Shown in pieces: positions 1 through 7,597 of a stretch of 48,775 nucleotides of DNA. The notes beneath the pieces are model-generated. The model had not been told where the DNA came from. It saw only the letters and a list, made by a program, of their open reading frames with translations, and searched no databases. Every line of letters begins with the position of its first letter. Position 1 is the first letter of the stretch. Both the position numbers and the translations under genes were made by a program. Source of the DNA: UMGS172 sp045578845 (lineage in GTDB: Bacteria; Bacillota; Clostridia; Oscillospirales; Acutalibacteraceae); assembly GCA_045578845.1 (NCBI GenBank), contig JAZNLA010000042.1:1-48775 (forward strand), given 5' to 3'.

Positions 1-1
1 C

Positions 2-220
2 AATCCCGAGGAAAAATATATTATAATGCTTAAAATCAACTCAACCGCTACGGTTGACGGAAATGAAGTCCCCGATAAAGTTGCCGTTACATTAATGCTT
101 AATGACCCCGACGCAAGTCCTAAAGACCGCATTGTTAAAAAGAGTGAAAAGCAAGGTCTTTACAACGCTATGGACATCGGTTGCATTTGGTTGGAAAGAG
201 CATTAAAACCCGAAAAATAA
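2..220 (+). CDS. 3' end of an unrecognised protein (5' cut by window edge)
   Basis: The reading frame is open back to the first bases of the window without a stop, so the ATG at base 26 is probably internal and this is the last 72 codons of a longer gene. The visible tail is soluble and charged, with no membrane segment, and ends with the stretch YNAMDIGCIWLERALKPEK. I do not recognise the family. It is followed at once by a strong hairpin terminator shared with the convergent malic enzyme gene, so it is the last gene of its transcript. Confidence 0.6.
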   Translation, partial: NPEEKYIIMLKINSTATVDGNEVPDKVAVTLMLNDPDASPKDRIVKKSEKQGLYNAMDIGCIWLERALKPEK

Positions 221-235
221 TTAAAAAGTAAAAAA

Positions 236-267
236 GAAAACCTGAGCAGTGCTCAGGTTTTCTTTTT
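236..267. terminator. Bidirectional Rho-independent terminator
   Basis: A 12-bp perfect stem (GAAAACCTGAGC with its complement) has a 3-nt loop and is flanked by an A-run on the left and a T-run on the right. It can therefore stop the rightward truncated gene and the leftward malic enzyme transcript. Confidence 0.85.
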
Positions 268-1444
268 ATTTTGTGATTCTTGCAACACCGGTTTTAATGG
301 CTGCTTCGGCAACCTTTTCAGCAACAGTTTTACCTATTCTTTCGTCAAAGGCAAACGGCATGATGTAATCCTCATTTAATTCTTCATCGGAAACAAGCGA
401 AGCAATGGCAAGCGATGCCGCCATCTGCATTTCCTCGTTTATATCGGAAGCCCTTACATCCAAAGCACCGCGGAAAATACCGGGGAATGCCATAACATTG
501 TTTATCTGGTTGGGGAAATCGGAACGGCCTGTGCCGACAACCCTTGCACCTGCCGCCTTAGCCTTATCGGGCATGATTTCGGGAACGGGGTTTGCCATGG
601 GGAATACGATAGCGTCACTGTTCATGGACTTTATCATTTCCTCGGACACAATATTAGGTGCTGAAACACCGATAAATACGTCGGCACCTTTTAAAGCATC
701 GGCAAGATTGCCGGTTTTATGCTCGCGGTTGGTAACAAGACTCATTTCCTTATGAGCATCATTAAGTTGCTCGTCACCCTCGCAAATGATACCGAAACGG
801 TCTACCATGGTAAGATTTTTAACACCGAGTTTTAACAAATGCTTACCGATTGCAATACCTGCCGAACCTGCACCGTTAATAACACACTTAATCTCGTCAA
901 TTTTCTTGCCGGTCAGTCTTAATGCATTGAGCAAAGCGGCACCGACAACGACGGCTGTACCGTGTTGGTCATCATGGAAAACGGGAATATCACAGATTTC
1001 TTTAAGTTTTCTTTCAATTTCAAAGCAACGGGGTGCCGAAATATCCTCAAGATTTATACCGCCGAAACTACCCGACAAAAGGTAGATTGTGCGGACAAGT
1101 TCATCAACATCTTTAGTGCGAAGGCAAAGAGGAAATGCATCAACATCGGCAAACTCTTTAAACAGTACACATTTACCTTCCATAACCGGCATGCCTGCCT
1201 CGGGGCCAATATCACCCAATCCCAAAACAGCGGTACCATCGGTAATTACTGCGACCATATTCCAACGTCTGGTCAGTTCAAACGATTTGTTATAATCTTC
1301 TTGAATTTTAAGACAAGGCTCTGCAACACCGGGGGTGTATGCAAGTGACAACTGTTCGCGGTTAGTGACCTTTGCTCTCGCCGTTACCTCGATTTTGCCC
1401 TGCCACTCATAGTGTTTTTGTAAGGCTTCTGCTTTAATATCCAT
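266..1444 (-). CDS. Malic enzyme (NAD(P)-dependent, decarboxylating)
   Basis: The enzyme converts malate to pyruvate and CO2 with reduction of NAD(P) in the cytoplasm. The 392-residue length fits the short bacterial form. The substrate loop LAYTPGVAEPC lies near residues 35-45. The core EGKCVLFKEFADVDAFP carries the catalytic lysine region, the metal site is FHDDQHGTA, and the dinucleotide fold is INGAGSAGIAIGKHLL. The gene starts 10 bases after a malate/lactate dehydrogenase-family gene, so both are probably co-transcribed for malate use. Cofactor preference cannot be read safely. Family is certain; the exact symbol is left open. Confidence 0.92.
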   Translation of the reverse strand: MDIKAEALQKHYEWQGKIEVTARAKVTNREQLSLAYTPGVAEPCLKIQEDYNKSFELTRRWNMVAVITDGTAVLGLGDIGPEAGMPVMEGKCVLFKEFADVDAFPLCLRTKDVDELVRTIYLLSGSFGGINLEDISAPRCFEIERKLKEICDIPVFHDDQHGTAVVVGAALLNALRLTGKKIDEIKCVINGAGSAGIAIGKHLLKLGVKNLTMVDRFGIICEGDEQLNDAHKEMSLVTNREHKTGNLADALKGADVFIGVSAPNIVSEEMIKSMNSDAIVFPMANPVPEIMPDKAKAAGARVVGTGRSDFPNQINNVMAFPGIFRGALDVRASDINEEMQMAASLAIASLVSDEELNEDYIMPFAFDERIGKTVAEKVAEAAIKTGVARITK

Positions 1445-1454
1445 AATATTCTCC

Positions 1455-2579
1455 TTATTTATAAGAACTTGTTCTGGCGTTTTTAAAATCTACATCGCCT
1501 AAATATTCTGTGGGGTCAAGTCCTACATATTTACACATTTCAAACATTTCGGCAACCGTGTTAATATTAACGTCAATTCCGTTTTCAAGACGGTCGGCTT
1601 TGGCAAAAATTTCCTTTTCACCGTGAGTGTAAATTCTTGTCTGTCCCTCTGACTTCGGCGACTCGCGAAGTTCTTTAAGGAAGGTTGAAAGATGCTCTTT
1701 GATTTCCTCGGCGTTACCGAAAACATTGGGGTCTATCGCGATAAATCCGTGACAAGTGCCGCCTTTTCCGCCCACATGGGTGTGGTTTGAAGTGAGTCCC
1801 ATAGAAAGAATAGAAGTGAAAATTTCACAGAACATACCGTAACCGTAACCTTTATGGCTGCCGAGTTGCTCGGTTTCGCCGCCCAAAGGCATAATTCCGC
1901 CGCCGTTTTTGGCAACGATATTCTTAAGTACATCCGACGCGTCGCTTGAGCCGTGACCTGTAGCATCAAGTGCCCAACCGTCGGGCAACGGTTTTTCAAG
2001 TTTATTGTAAATTTCAAGTTTTCCTCTTGTTACAACTGTGGTCGAAGCGTCAAAGAAGAAATCGTAAGGTTCTGCAGGCATGGAAATTGCTATAGGGTTA
2101 CTGCCGAGCATAGCAAGACGGCCGAAAGTAGGCACCATGATAGCCTCACTGTTTGTAAATGACATACCTATCAAACCCGCATCGCAAGCCATTTTTGCAT
2201 AATATCCGGCAATACCGTAATGATTTGAATTACGAACGGTAACGATAGCCATACCGGTTGTCTTTGCTTTTTCAATAGCAATATTCATAGCCTTGTGGCC
2301 GATAAGTTGTCCCATACCGTCATGGCCTTCGATAACAGCCGAAACAGGGGTTTCAAAAACAACTTCGGGTTTGGCATCGACCTTAATCAAACCCTTTTCG
2401 ATACCTTTGTGGTAACGTACCAAACGTTGCATACCGTGTGACTCTATACCGTAAAGGTCGGAAAGCAGTAAAACATCGGTAATGATTTTGCTTTCATCGG
2501 CGGTAAAACCGAACTTTGAGAAACAGTCTTCACAAAATCTTTTTAACTTAGGATAAGTGTATCTAATATAGTTGGACAT
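1455..2579 (-). CDS. Malate/L-lactate dehydrogenase family (Ldh_2) oxidoreductase
   Basis: This 374-residue protein belongs to the type-2 malate/lactate dehydrogenase family, NAD(P)-dependent 2-hydroxyacid dehydrogenases unrelated to classical LDH/MDH. Family marks are GIESHGMQRL near residue 45, VRNSNHYGIAGYYA, MLGSNPIAISMP and GSHKGYGYGMF. The start is supported by GAGGTG eight bases upstream of the ATG. It sits 10 bases before malic enzyme, so malate, oxaloacetate and pyruvate interconversion is the obvious shared theme. Other members act on ureidoglycolate, sulfolactate or diketogulonate, so the real substrate is open. Confidence 0.88.
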   Translation of the reverse strand: MSNYIRYTYPKLKRFCEDCFSKFGFTADESKIITDVLLLSDLYGIESHGMQRLVRYHKGIEKGLIKVDAKPEVVFETPVSAVIEGHDGMGQLIGHKAMNIAIEKAKTTGMAIVTVRNSNHYGIAGYYAKMACDAGLIGMSFTNSEAIMVPTFGRLAMLGSNPIAISMPAEPYDFFFDASTTVVTRGKLEIYNKLEKPLPDGWALDATGHGSSDASDVLKNIVAKNGGGIMPLGGETEQLGSHKGYGYGMFCEIFTSILSMGLTSNHTHVGGKGGTCHGFIAIDPNVFGNAEEIKEHLSTFLKELRESPKSEGQTRIYTHGEKEIFAKADRLENGIDVNINTVAEMFEMCKYVGLDPTEYLGDVDFKNARTSSYK

Positions 2580-2692
2580 ATTTGCACCTCGTTTAAATAA
2601 TTTATATTGTTTTTAAATAAAGCATCTAACCAAATCGTTTAAAACCAAAACAAATGGGTATATGTTTACATTTAAAATTAAAGTAATACAGT

Positions 2693-3688
2693 TTAATTCT
2701 GGGCAGCAGTCGAAAGATTTTCGGCGTCTGCTTTTATTTTCATTTCTTCGGTAAATGCAGTTAAATATGCCTTTTTGATAATAACATCGGTGAGAGGTTT
2801 GTCATCCTCATCAGTTTCTACGGCGGCTATACTGTCGACAACGGCAATGCCTACTACAACCTGACCGAAAACCGAATGCCCTCTGCCGTTTTTCCACGCA
2901 CCGTCAAGGGTGATATTACCGCCGATACTCCTGTAAAGTTCCCAAACCTCATCGGGCACTTTAGTGCTTATAAGCAAATTATTACCTATATAATCCTCCA
3001 AAAATGATTTAACATACGATTCTGCGTCCGGATACTCTGCGGTAAAAGCGGCACCATAAAGTTCAACACCTTGATTATACTGGTCTACAAGGTCATCCTT
3101 ACTACCTTCATAGTACGCTTTATACAACGTATCATAGTCAAGTTCAGACTTACTTTGACTTGTTTTACTTTGATTAATAAAAAACTGACTGCCGTTAGTG
3201 TTGGCACCCGAATTCGCCATAGAAAGCGAGCCGCGAAGATTTAAAAGATTGGCATTAAATTCGTCTTCAAAATCGTCACCCCAAACACTGCTGCCTTCCA
3301 TACCGGTTGCAGTGGGGTCGCCGCCTTGAATCATAAATCCGTCGACTACTCGGTGGAAAGAAATACCGTCATAATATTTATTTTCAATAAGACCTTTAAA
3401 GTTGGTAACGGTTATGGGTGCACTTTGGTCAAACAAGCGGATAACTATATCGCCCATTGTGGTTTCAAAAACCGCTACTGTTTCGCCGACATTCGGTGCT
3501 GCAAGTTGGAAGCCGACCTCATCCTCTGTACGTGAGCCGTTCTCACCCACCGCCGAATACATCGGCTTTTCCGGCTTAAAAGTAATAGTATGAGGGCTTG
3601 ACTCTAATTCGGAACTGTCACCTTTGCCGCATGAACAAAGACCGACGACTGCTATAAGACATAAAACTAAAGCAATTATTCTTTTCAT
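2693..3688 (-). CDS. Lipoprotein peptidyl-prolyl isomerase (cyclophilin type)
   Basis: The N-terminus is a lipoprotein signal ending in a lipobox (VVGLCSC), so the protein should be anchored outside the membrane and help fold exported proteins. The cyclophilin domain starts near residue 70 with ETTMGDIVIRLF. It carries the active-site arginine in FHRVVDGFMIQGGDP and the SQFFI motif. An insert of roughly 65 residues, absent in the cytoplasmic neighbour, separates SQFFI from HSVFGQVV. It follows the second cyclophilin gene by 10 bases and is likely co-transcribed from the promoter near 4345. The tandem pair looks like a duplication with one copy retargeted to the outside. Confidence 0.9.
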   Translation of the reverse strand: MKRIIALVLCLIAVVGLCSCGKGDSSELESSPHTITFKPEKPMYSAVGENGSRTEDEVGFQLAAPNVGETVAVFETTMGDIVIRLFDQSAPITVTNFKGLIENKYYDGISFHRVVDGFMIQGGDPTATGMEGSSVWGDDFEDEFNANLLNLRGSLSMANSGANTNGSQFFINQSKTSQSKSELDYDTLYKAYYEGSKDDLVDQYNQGVELYGAAFTAEYPDAESYVKSFLEDYIGNNLLISTKVPDEVWELYRSIGGNITLDGAWKNGRGHSVFGQVVVGIAVVDSIAAVETDEDDKPLTDVIIKKAYLTAFTEEMKIKADAENLSTAAQN

Positions 3689-3698
3689 AAAATACTCC

Positions 3699-4298
3699 TT
3701 AAATAATGTTTATTTCTATTGAAAGAATTTTAACATCTTCTAAAGGTTTATCGCCTGCACCGGTCTTAACCGAGGCAATTTTCTTTACGGTATCCATACC
3801 GTCATAAACCTGACCGAATACCGAATGTTTAAAGTCAAGCCAAGGTGTACCGCCCAATTTCTCATAATTTTCAATGCAGTGCGAAGGGAAACCGCGGTCG
3901 GTAAGGTCTTTCATTTGGTCTATCATGCCGTCAGGCACTTCCGATGCCTCAACTATAAAGAACTGACTTCCGTTAGTAGAGGGTCCTGCATTTGCCATGG
4001 AAAGAGCACCGTTAATATTGTGCAAATCGGGGTCGAACTCGTCGCTGAACGGTCTGCCCCAAATACTTTCACCGCCGCAGCCTGTACCGGTCGGGTCACC
4101 GCCTTGAATCATAAAATCCTTAATAACGCGATGGAAAATAAGACCGTCATAGTAGCCGTTTTTAGCGTGGGTAGTGAAATTCTCAACCGTTTTGGGTGCT
4201 TTATCGGGGAAAAGTCTTATGGAAATATCACCCAAATTGGTGTGCATTACGGCGGTCATTTCGCCTGCTTTCGGTTTGTCAAGTTGATTAAAACTCAT
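3699..4298 (-). CDS. Cytoplasmic peptidyl-prolyl isomerase (cyclophilin)
   Basis: The protein catalyses cis/trans isomerisation of prolyl bonds. At 199 residues with no signal peptide it is a compact cytoplasmic cyclophilin. Motifs are NLGDISIRLF, FHRVIKDFMIQGGDP with the catalytic arginine, NGSQFFI, and HSVFGQVYDG. The frame is open upstream to a TTG at 4331, but the ATG at 4298 has GGAG seven bases before it, and the upstream stretch forms a hairpin, so the shorter form is chosen. It is first of a two-gene unit with the lipoprotein cyclophilin. Confidence 0.92.
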   Translation of the reverse strand: MSFNQLDKPKAGEMTAVMHTNLGDISIRLFPDKAPKTVENFTTHAKNGYYDGLIFHRVIKDFMIQGGDPTGTGCGGESIWGRPFSDEFDPDLHNINGALSMANAGPSTNGSQFFIVEASEVPDGMIDQMKDLTDRGFPSHCIENYEKLGGTPWLDFKHSVFGQVYDGMDTVKKIASVKTGAGDKPLEDVKILSIEINII

Positions 4299-4312
4299 AA
4301 AAACTCCGTTCC

Positions 4313-4329
4313 GCCGTACTTTGTACGGC
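4313..4329 (-). other. Leader hairpin before the cyclophilin pair
   Basis: GCCGTAC, a 3-nt loop and GTACGGC form a perfect 7-bp stem in the predicted 5' untranslated leader. It ends just before the GGAG ribosome site of the cyclophilin at 4298. No T-run follows, so it is more likely to affect translation or mRNA stability than to terminate. Confidence 0.45.
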
Positions 4330-4344
4330 AATTTACTAACCGTT

Positions 4345-4373
4345 ATTTTATTATATTTTAAGGTATTTTACAA
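4345..4373 (-). promoter_or_regulatory. Predicted sigma-A promoter for the cyclophilin pair
   Basis: Read on the minus strand it has TTGTAA, a 17-base spacer and TAAAAT, placed 46 bases upstream of the cyclophilin start and after the mnmA stop. This makes the cyclophilins separable from the nadA-mnmA transcript. Confidence 0.6.
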
Positions 4374-4421
4374 CACCTAAATTAAAAATTAAAATTTTAT
4401 TAAAATTCGGCACAATGCATC

Positions 4422-5495
4422 TTAAAAACATTTATCAATAATTCCGCCGCCGACCACAATATCACCGTCATATAAAACAACCGACTGACCTTTGGTAATC
4501 GCCCTTTGCGGCTCATGAAATATAACCTTTAATGTGTCACCTATTTGGGTGACGGTGCAGGGCTGTTCTTTATGACTATAACGCACCTTTGCTTTAAGTT
4601 CCGCTTCACCGTCAATAAAATCAACCGTCATTAAATTTATATTTTCGGCGATTAGGCCTCTTTTGAACAAATCTTCATTTTTACCGAGCACTACCTTATT
4701 TTGCTCCTTGTCGACCTTCACTACATACATAGGCTCGCCAAATGCCACACCCAGTCCTTTTCGTTGACCGACAGTGTAACGAATAATCCCTTTATGTTCG
4801 CCCAAAACATTGCCGTTTAAATCAACAAAATTACCGCAAGGATAGTCTTTGCCTCTGTATTCCGAAATAAAATCGGCATAACATCCGTTTTTTACAAAGC
4901 AAATGTCTTGACTATCCTTCTTTTTGGCGTTTATAAACCCGTTTTCTTGGGCGATTTCACGCACTTGCAGTTTGTTTAAACCGCCGAGCGGAAACATTAC
5001 ATGGTTTAACTGCTCTTCAGTAAGCGACCACAAAACATAACTTTGGTCTTTTGAGCCGTCAACCGCCTTTTTTAAAACTTTTCTGCCGTTTAAAGTATCA
5101 ATTCGTGCATAATGCCCCGTCGCCACATAGTTACAACCCAAATTTTTGCCTTCCGAAAACAAGGTTTCAAACTTTAGGTATCGGTTGCAGTCAATACACG
5201 GATTGGGCGTTGCACCGTTTTCGTAAGCCGACACAAATCGGTCAATAACCTGCTCACCGAACCTGCCTGCGAAATTATAAACTCTATGTTCTATAGACAA
5301 AGTATCGGCAACCGTTTTGGCATCTTCTATGTCCTTTTTTGAACAGCAGGAATGTTCTTCGCTAAGTAAAGGAATATTACTGTCAAAAAGTTTCATCGTG
5401 GCGGCAAGACAGTCATACCCTTGATTTTTTACAAGCAGGGCGGCAACCGCCGAGTCAACACCGCCCGACATGGCTATAAGTACTTTATCGTTCAT
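4422..5495 (-). CDS. mnmA: tRNA-uridine 2-sulfurtransferase MnmA
   Basis: MnmA thiolates uridine 34 of Lys, Glu and Gln tRNAs using sulfur relayed from a cysteine desulfurase. The PP-loop MSGGVDSAVAALL is at residues 9-21. The two catalytic cysteines are C103 in NPCIDCNRYLKF and C199 in SQDICFV. VATGHYARI and the KDQSYVLW substrate segment are present, and the C-terminal beta-barrel starts near residue 290. Length 357 is normal. The start lies one base after the nadA stop, so translation is probably coupled. No dedicated desulfurase is adjacent. Confidence 0.97.
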   Translation of the reverse strand: MNDKVLIAMSGGVDSAVAALLVKNQGYDCLAATMKLFDSNIPLLSEEHSCCSKKDIEDAKTVADTLSIEHRVYNFAGRFGEQVIDRFVSAYENGATPNPCIDCNRYLKFETLFSEGKNLGCNYVATGHYARIDTLNGRKVLKKAVDGSKDQSYVLWSLTEEQLNHVMFPLGGLNKLQVREIAQENGFINAKKKDSQDICFVKNGCYADFISEYRGKDYPCGNFVDLNGNVLGEHKGIIRYTVGQRKGLGVAFGEPMYVVKVDKEQNKVVLGKNEDLFKRGLIAENINLMTVDFIDGEAELKAKVRYSHKEQPCTVTQIGDTLKVIFHEPQRAITKGQSVVLYDGDIVVGGGIIDKCF

Positions 5496-5496
5496 T

Positions 5497-6411
5497 TTAA
5501 CCCAATTCCACCATTTTGTCGATGCATTTTCTTGCTTTTCCCATCACTTTGGCAGAAAGTTCGACCTCCTCACCGCCGACACCTTTAAGTGCATTATAAA
5601 CATCATAAAGTGTGGTCAGTTTCATATCATTACAAATAAGTTTTTTAGAAAGAGGATAAAATCTTTTTTCAGAGCACATGAAGGACAAATGCTCAACTAT
5701 GCTTATTTCGGTGCCAATTATAAACTCATCTTTATCACTGTTTACGGCAAAATCCATAATTCCCGCTGTCGAGCCTGCATAATCGGCAAGGCATGTAACC
5801 TCAGGCTTACATTCGGGGTGGACTAATAACAGTGCATTGGGGTGTTCCTTTTTTGCATTTAATACTTCGTCAACCGTAACCGACGCGTGCACAGGACACC
5901 CGCCATTTAGAAGTCTTATATTTTTATCGGGATAATTCTTAGCCACAAAAGAGCCCAAATTACAATCGGGAATAAAAAGTATATTTTCACTGTCTATCGA
6001 GCCGACAATTTTAAGTGCCGACGACGAAGTAACACAAACATCGCAAACCGTTTTAAGTTCTGCCGTTGTATTTATGTAGGCTACCACCGTACAGTCGGGG
6101 TATTTCGCCTTTTCACTTTCAATAAATTCACGGCTCATCTGCTCAGCCATAGGGCAACCCGCCGAGGGTGCCGATAATATTACCTTTTTTTCAGGCGATA
6201 AAAGTTTTACGGTTTCGGCCATAAAACGCACACCACACATCAAAACGGTTTTTTCGGGCACCTCGGTCGCCTTAACACTTAACTGAAACGAGTCACCCGT
6301 AAAATCGGCAATCTCGGTTATATCGTGATTTTGATAACTGTGTGCCAAAATGCAGATATTCTTTTCCTTTTTCAAGCGTAAAATTTCCTGTTGTAGTTCA
6401 CAAACTGTCAT
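5497..6411 (-). CDS. nadA: Quinolinate synthase NadA
   Basis: NadA condenses iminoaspartate with dihydroxyacetone phosphate to quinolinate in NAD synthesis, using an oxygen-sensitive [4Fe-4S] cluster. At 304 residues it is the short form known from Thermotoga. The probable cluster ligands are C86 (SAGCPMA), C172 (NGGCPVH) and C260 (LICNDMK). Substrate motifs HSYQ near residue 24 and HPEC near residue 198 are visible. It is flanked by an aldo/keto reductase 14 bases upstream and mnmA one base downstream. The usual partners nadB and nadC are not in the window. Confidence 0.95.
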   Translation of the reverse strand: MTVCELQQEILRLKKEKNICILAHSYQNHDITEIADFTGDSFQLSVKATEVPEKTVLMCGVRFMAETVKLLSPEKKVILSAPSAGCPMAEQMSREFIESEKAKYPDCTVVAYINTTAELKTVCDVCVTSSSALKIVGSIDSENILFIPDCNLGSFVAKNYPDKNIRLLNGGCPVHASVTVDEVLNAKKEHPNALLLVHPECKPEVTCLADYAGSTAGIMDFAVNSDKDEFIIGTEISIVEHLSFMCSEKRFYPLSKKLICNDMKLTTLYDVYNALKGVGGEEVELSAKVMGKARKCIDKMVELG

Positions 6412-6425
6412 TACTTTTCAGTCCT

Positions 6426-7421
6426 CTATCCCTTTAAATAAACAATTCTGTCAATTTCTTTTAATATTTCGTAATCAAATTCCAAATTATCCAAGCATTT
6501 AAGACAGTCGAGTATCTGGGTTTTGCTCGACGCACCGATAAGCACACCGCTGACCGACGGATTATTGAGCACCCAAGAAAGTGCCATACCCGCCAAACTC
6601 TGCCCTCTTTTTCCTGCGATTTCATTCAGTGACGAAATAACTTTAAGTTTCTCTTCGGTAATTGACGATTTTTTGAGGAAGAAATCACGCTTTGCACGGC
6701 TGTTTTCTGGAATTCCTTTTAAATAGCGGTCGGTAAGCAGACCTTGTGCAAGCGGGCTGAAACAAATTACACCCTTGCCGTTTTTGGCGGCACTGTCAAG
6801 CAGTCCGTTCTTTATGGGTCCTCGGTCAAAAATATTATACTTGTTTTGGTTTATTACAAACGGCATATGAAGTTCGTTTAAAAGTCCTGCGGCTTTTTCC
6901 ATGGTTTCGCCGTCATAATTTGAAAGACCCACATATAGTGCCTTGCCCGAACGGACAATCTGAGCCAACGCTTCCATAGTTTCCTCTAACGGAGTGTTGG
7001 GTGTCATGCGGTGGTGATAAAAAATATCAACATACTGGAGTCCCATTCTTTTAAGGCTTTGGTCTAAACTCGAAATGAGATACTTTCGGCTGCCGCCGTC
7101 ACCGTAAGGACCTTCCCACATATAGTAACCCGCTTTGGTACTTATAAGCATTTGGTCGCGGTACTGCGACATTTCTTCCTTTAAAATCTTGCCGAAATTG
7201 ATTTCAGCACTGCCGGGCTCAGGCCCGTAATTATTAGCAAGGTCAAAATGTGTAATGCCGTTGTCAAACGCAGTAAAACACATTTCCTTCATATTATCGT
7301 AATTGTCGATAGAACCGAAATTATGCCAAAGTCCCAAAGATACTCTCGGCAGATAAAGTCCCGACGAGCCGAGCGGCACATACTTCATTTTTTCATATCT
7401 TTTATCATCTGCTTTATACAT
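6426..7421 (-). CDS. Aldo/keto reductase (YghZ/GPR-like)
   Basis: This is an NADPH-dependent carbonyl reductase with a TIM-barrel fold, 331 residues. The tetrad is visible as Asp and Tyr in HFDLANNYGPEPGSAE, Lys in ISTKAGYYMW and His in FYHHRMTPNTP. Together with LGLWHNFG this resembles the glyceraldehyde-3-phosphate reductase (YghZ) branch. A longer frame opens at 7502, but AAGGAG lies correctly before the ATG at 7421 and a promoter lies between, so the shorter start is used. It leads the nadA-mnmA transcript and is divergent from the iron alcohol dehydrogenase. Natural substrate is unknown; methylglyoxal-type aldehydes are plausible. Confidence 0.88.
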   Translation of the reverse strand: MYKADDKRYEKMKYVPLGSSGLYLPRVSLGLWHNFGSIDNYDNMKEMCFTAFDNGITHFDLANNYGPEPGSAEINFGKILKEEMSQYRDQMLISTKAGYYMWEGPYGDGGSRKYLISSLDQSLKRMGLQYVDIFYHHRMTPNTPLEETMEALAQIVRSGKALYVGLSNYDGETMEKAAGLLNELHMPFVINQNKYNIFDRGPIKNGLLDSAAKNGKGVICFSPLAQGLLTDRYLKGIPENSRAKRDFFLKKSSITEEKLKVISSLNEIAGKRGQSLAGMALSWVLNNPSVSGVLIGASSKTQILDCLKCLDNLEFDYEILKEIDRIVYLKG

Positions 7422-7449
7422 GAGCCCACTCCTTCGCATATATATAATC

Positions 7450-7478
7450 ATTTTACCACTTTTCCCCCGCAAAGTAAA
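7450..7478 (-). promoter_or_regulatory. Predicted sigma-A promoter, aldo/keto reductase operon
   Basis: On the minus strand TTTACT and TAAAAT are separated by 17 bases, about 30 bases upstream of the reductase start. It is divergent from the promoter at 7503. Confidence 0.55.
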
Positions 7479-7480
7479 GA

Positions 7481-7495
7481 CAAAGTTGTACTTTG
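7481..7495. promoter_or_regulatory. Palindrome between divergent promoters (candidate operator)
   Basis: CAAAGT-TGT-ACTTTG is a perfect 6+3+6 dyad. It fills the gap between the -35 boxes of the two divergent promoters, where one bound regulator could control both redox genes. No regulator gene is adjacent. Confidence 0.45.
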
Positions 7496-7502
7496 GTTTC
7501 AC

Positions 7503-7531
7503 TTGTAAAAATAAGGAGTTTATATTATAAT
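7503..7531 (+). promoter_or_regulatory. Predicted sigma-A promoter, iron alcohol dehydrogenase
   Basis: TTGTAA, a 17-base spacer and a perfect TATAAT give a strong candidate 66 bases upstream of the dehydrogenase ATG. Confidence 0.7.
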
Positions 7532-7597
7532 GTACCTGTAAACTATTTATATACAGAGTATTTATTTATAATAGAGGAAAAGAAAACGGAGATTATT

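Noticed and set aside
3825..4361. A 178-codon plus-strand frame across the cyclophilin
   Set aside because: Its translation is the antisense of conserved cyclophilin motifs and has no family resemblance.
6426..7502. Longer aldo/keto reductase starting at 7502
   Set aside because: The extension overlaps the predicted promoter and operator, and an ideal ribosome site serves the ATG at 7421.
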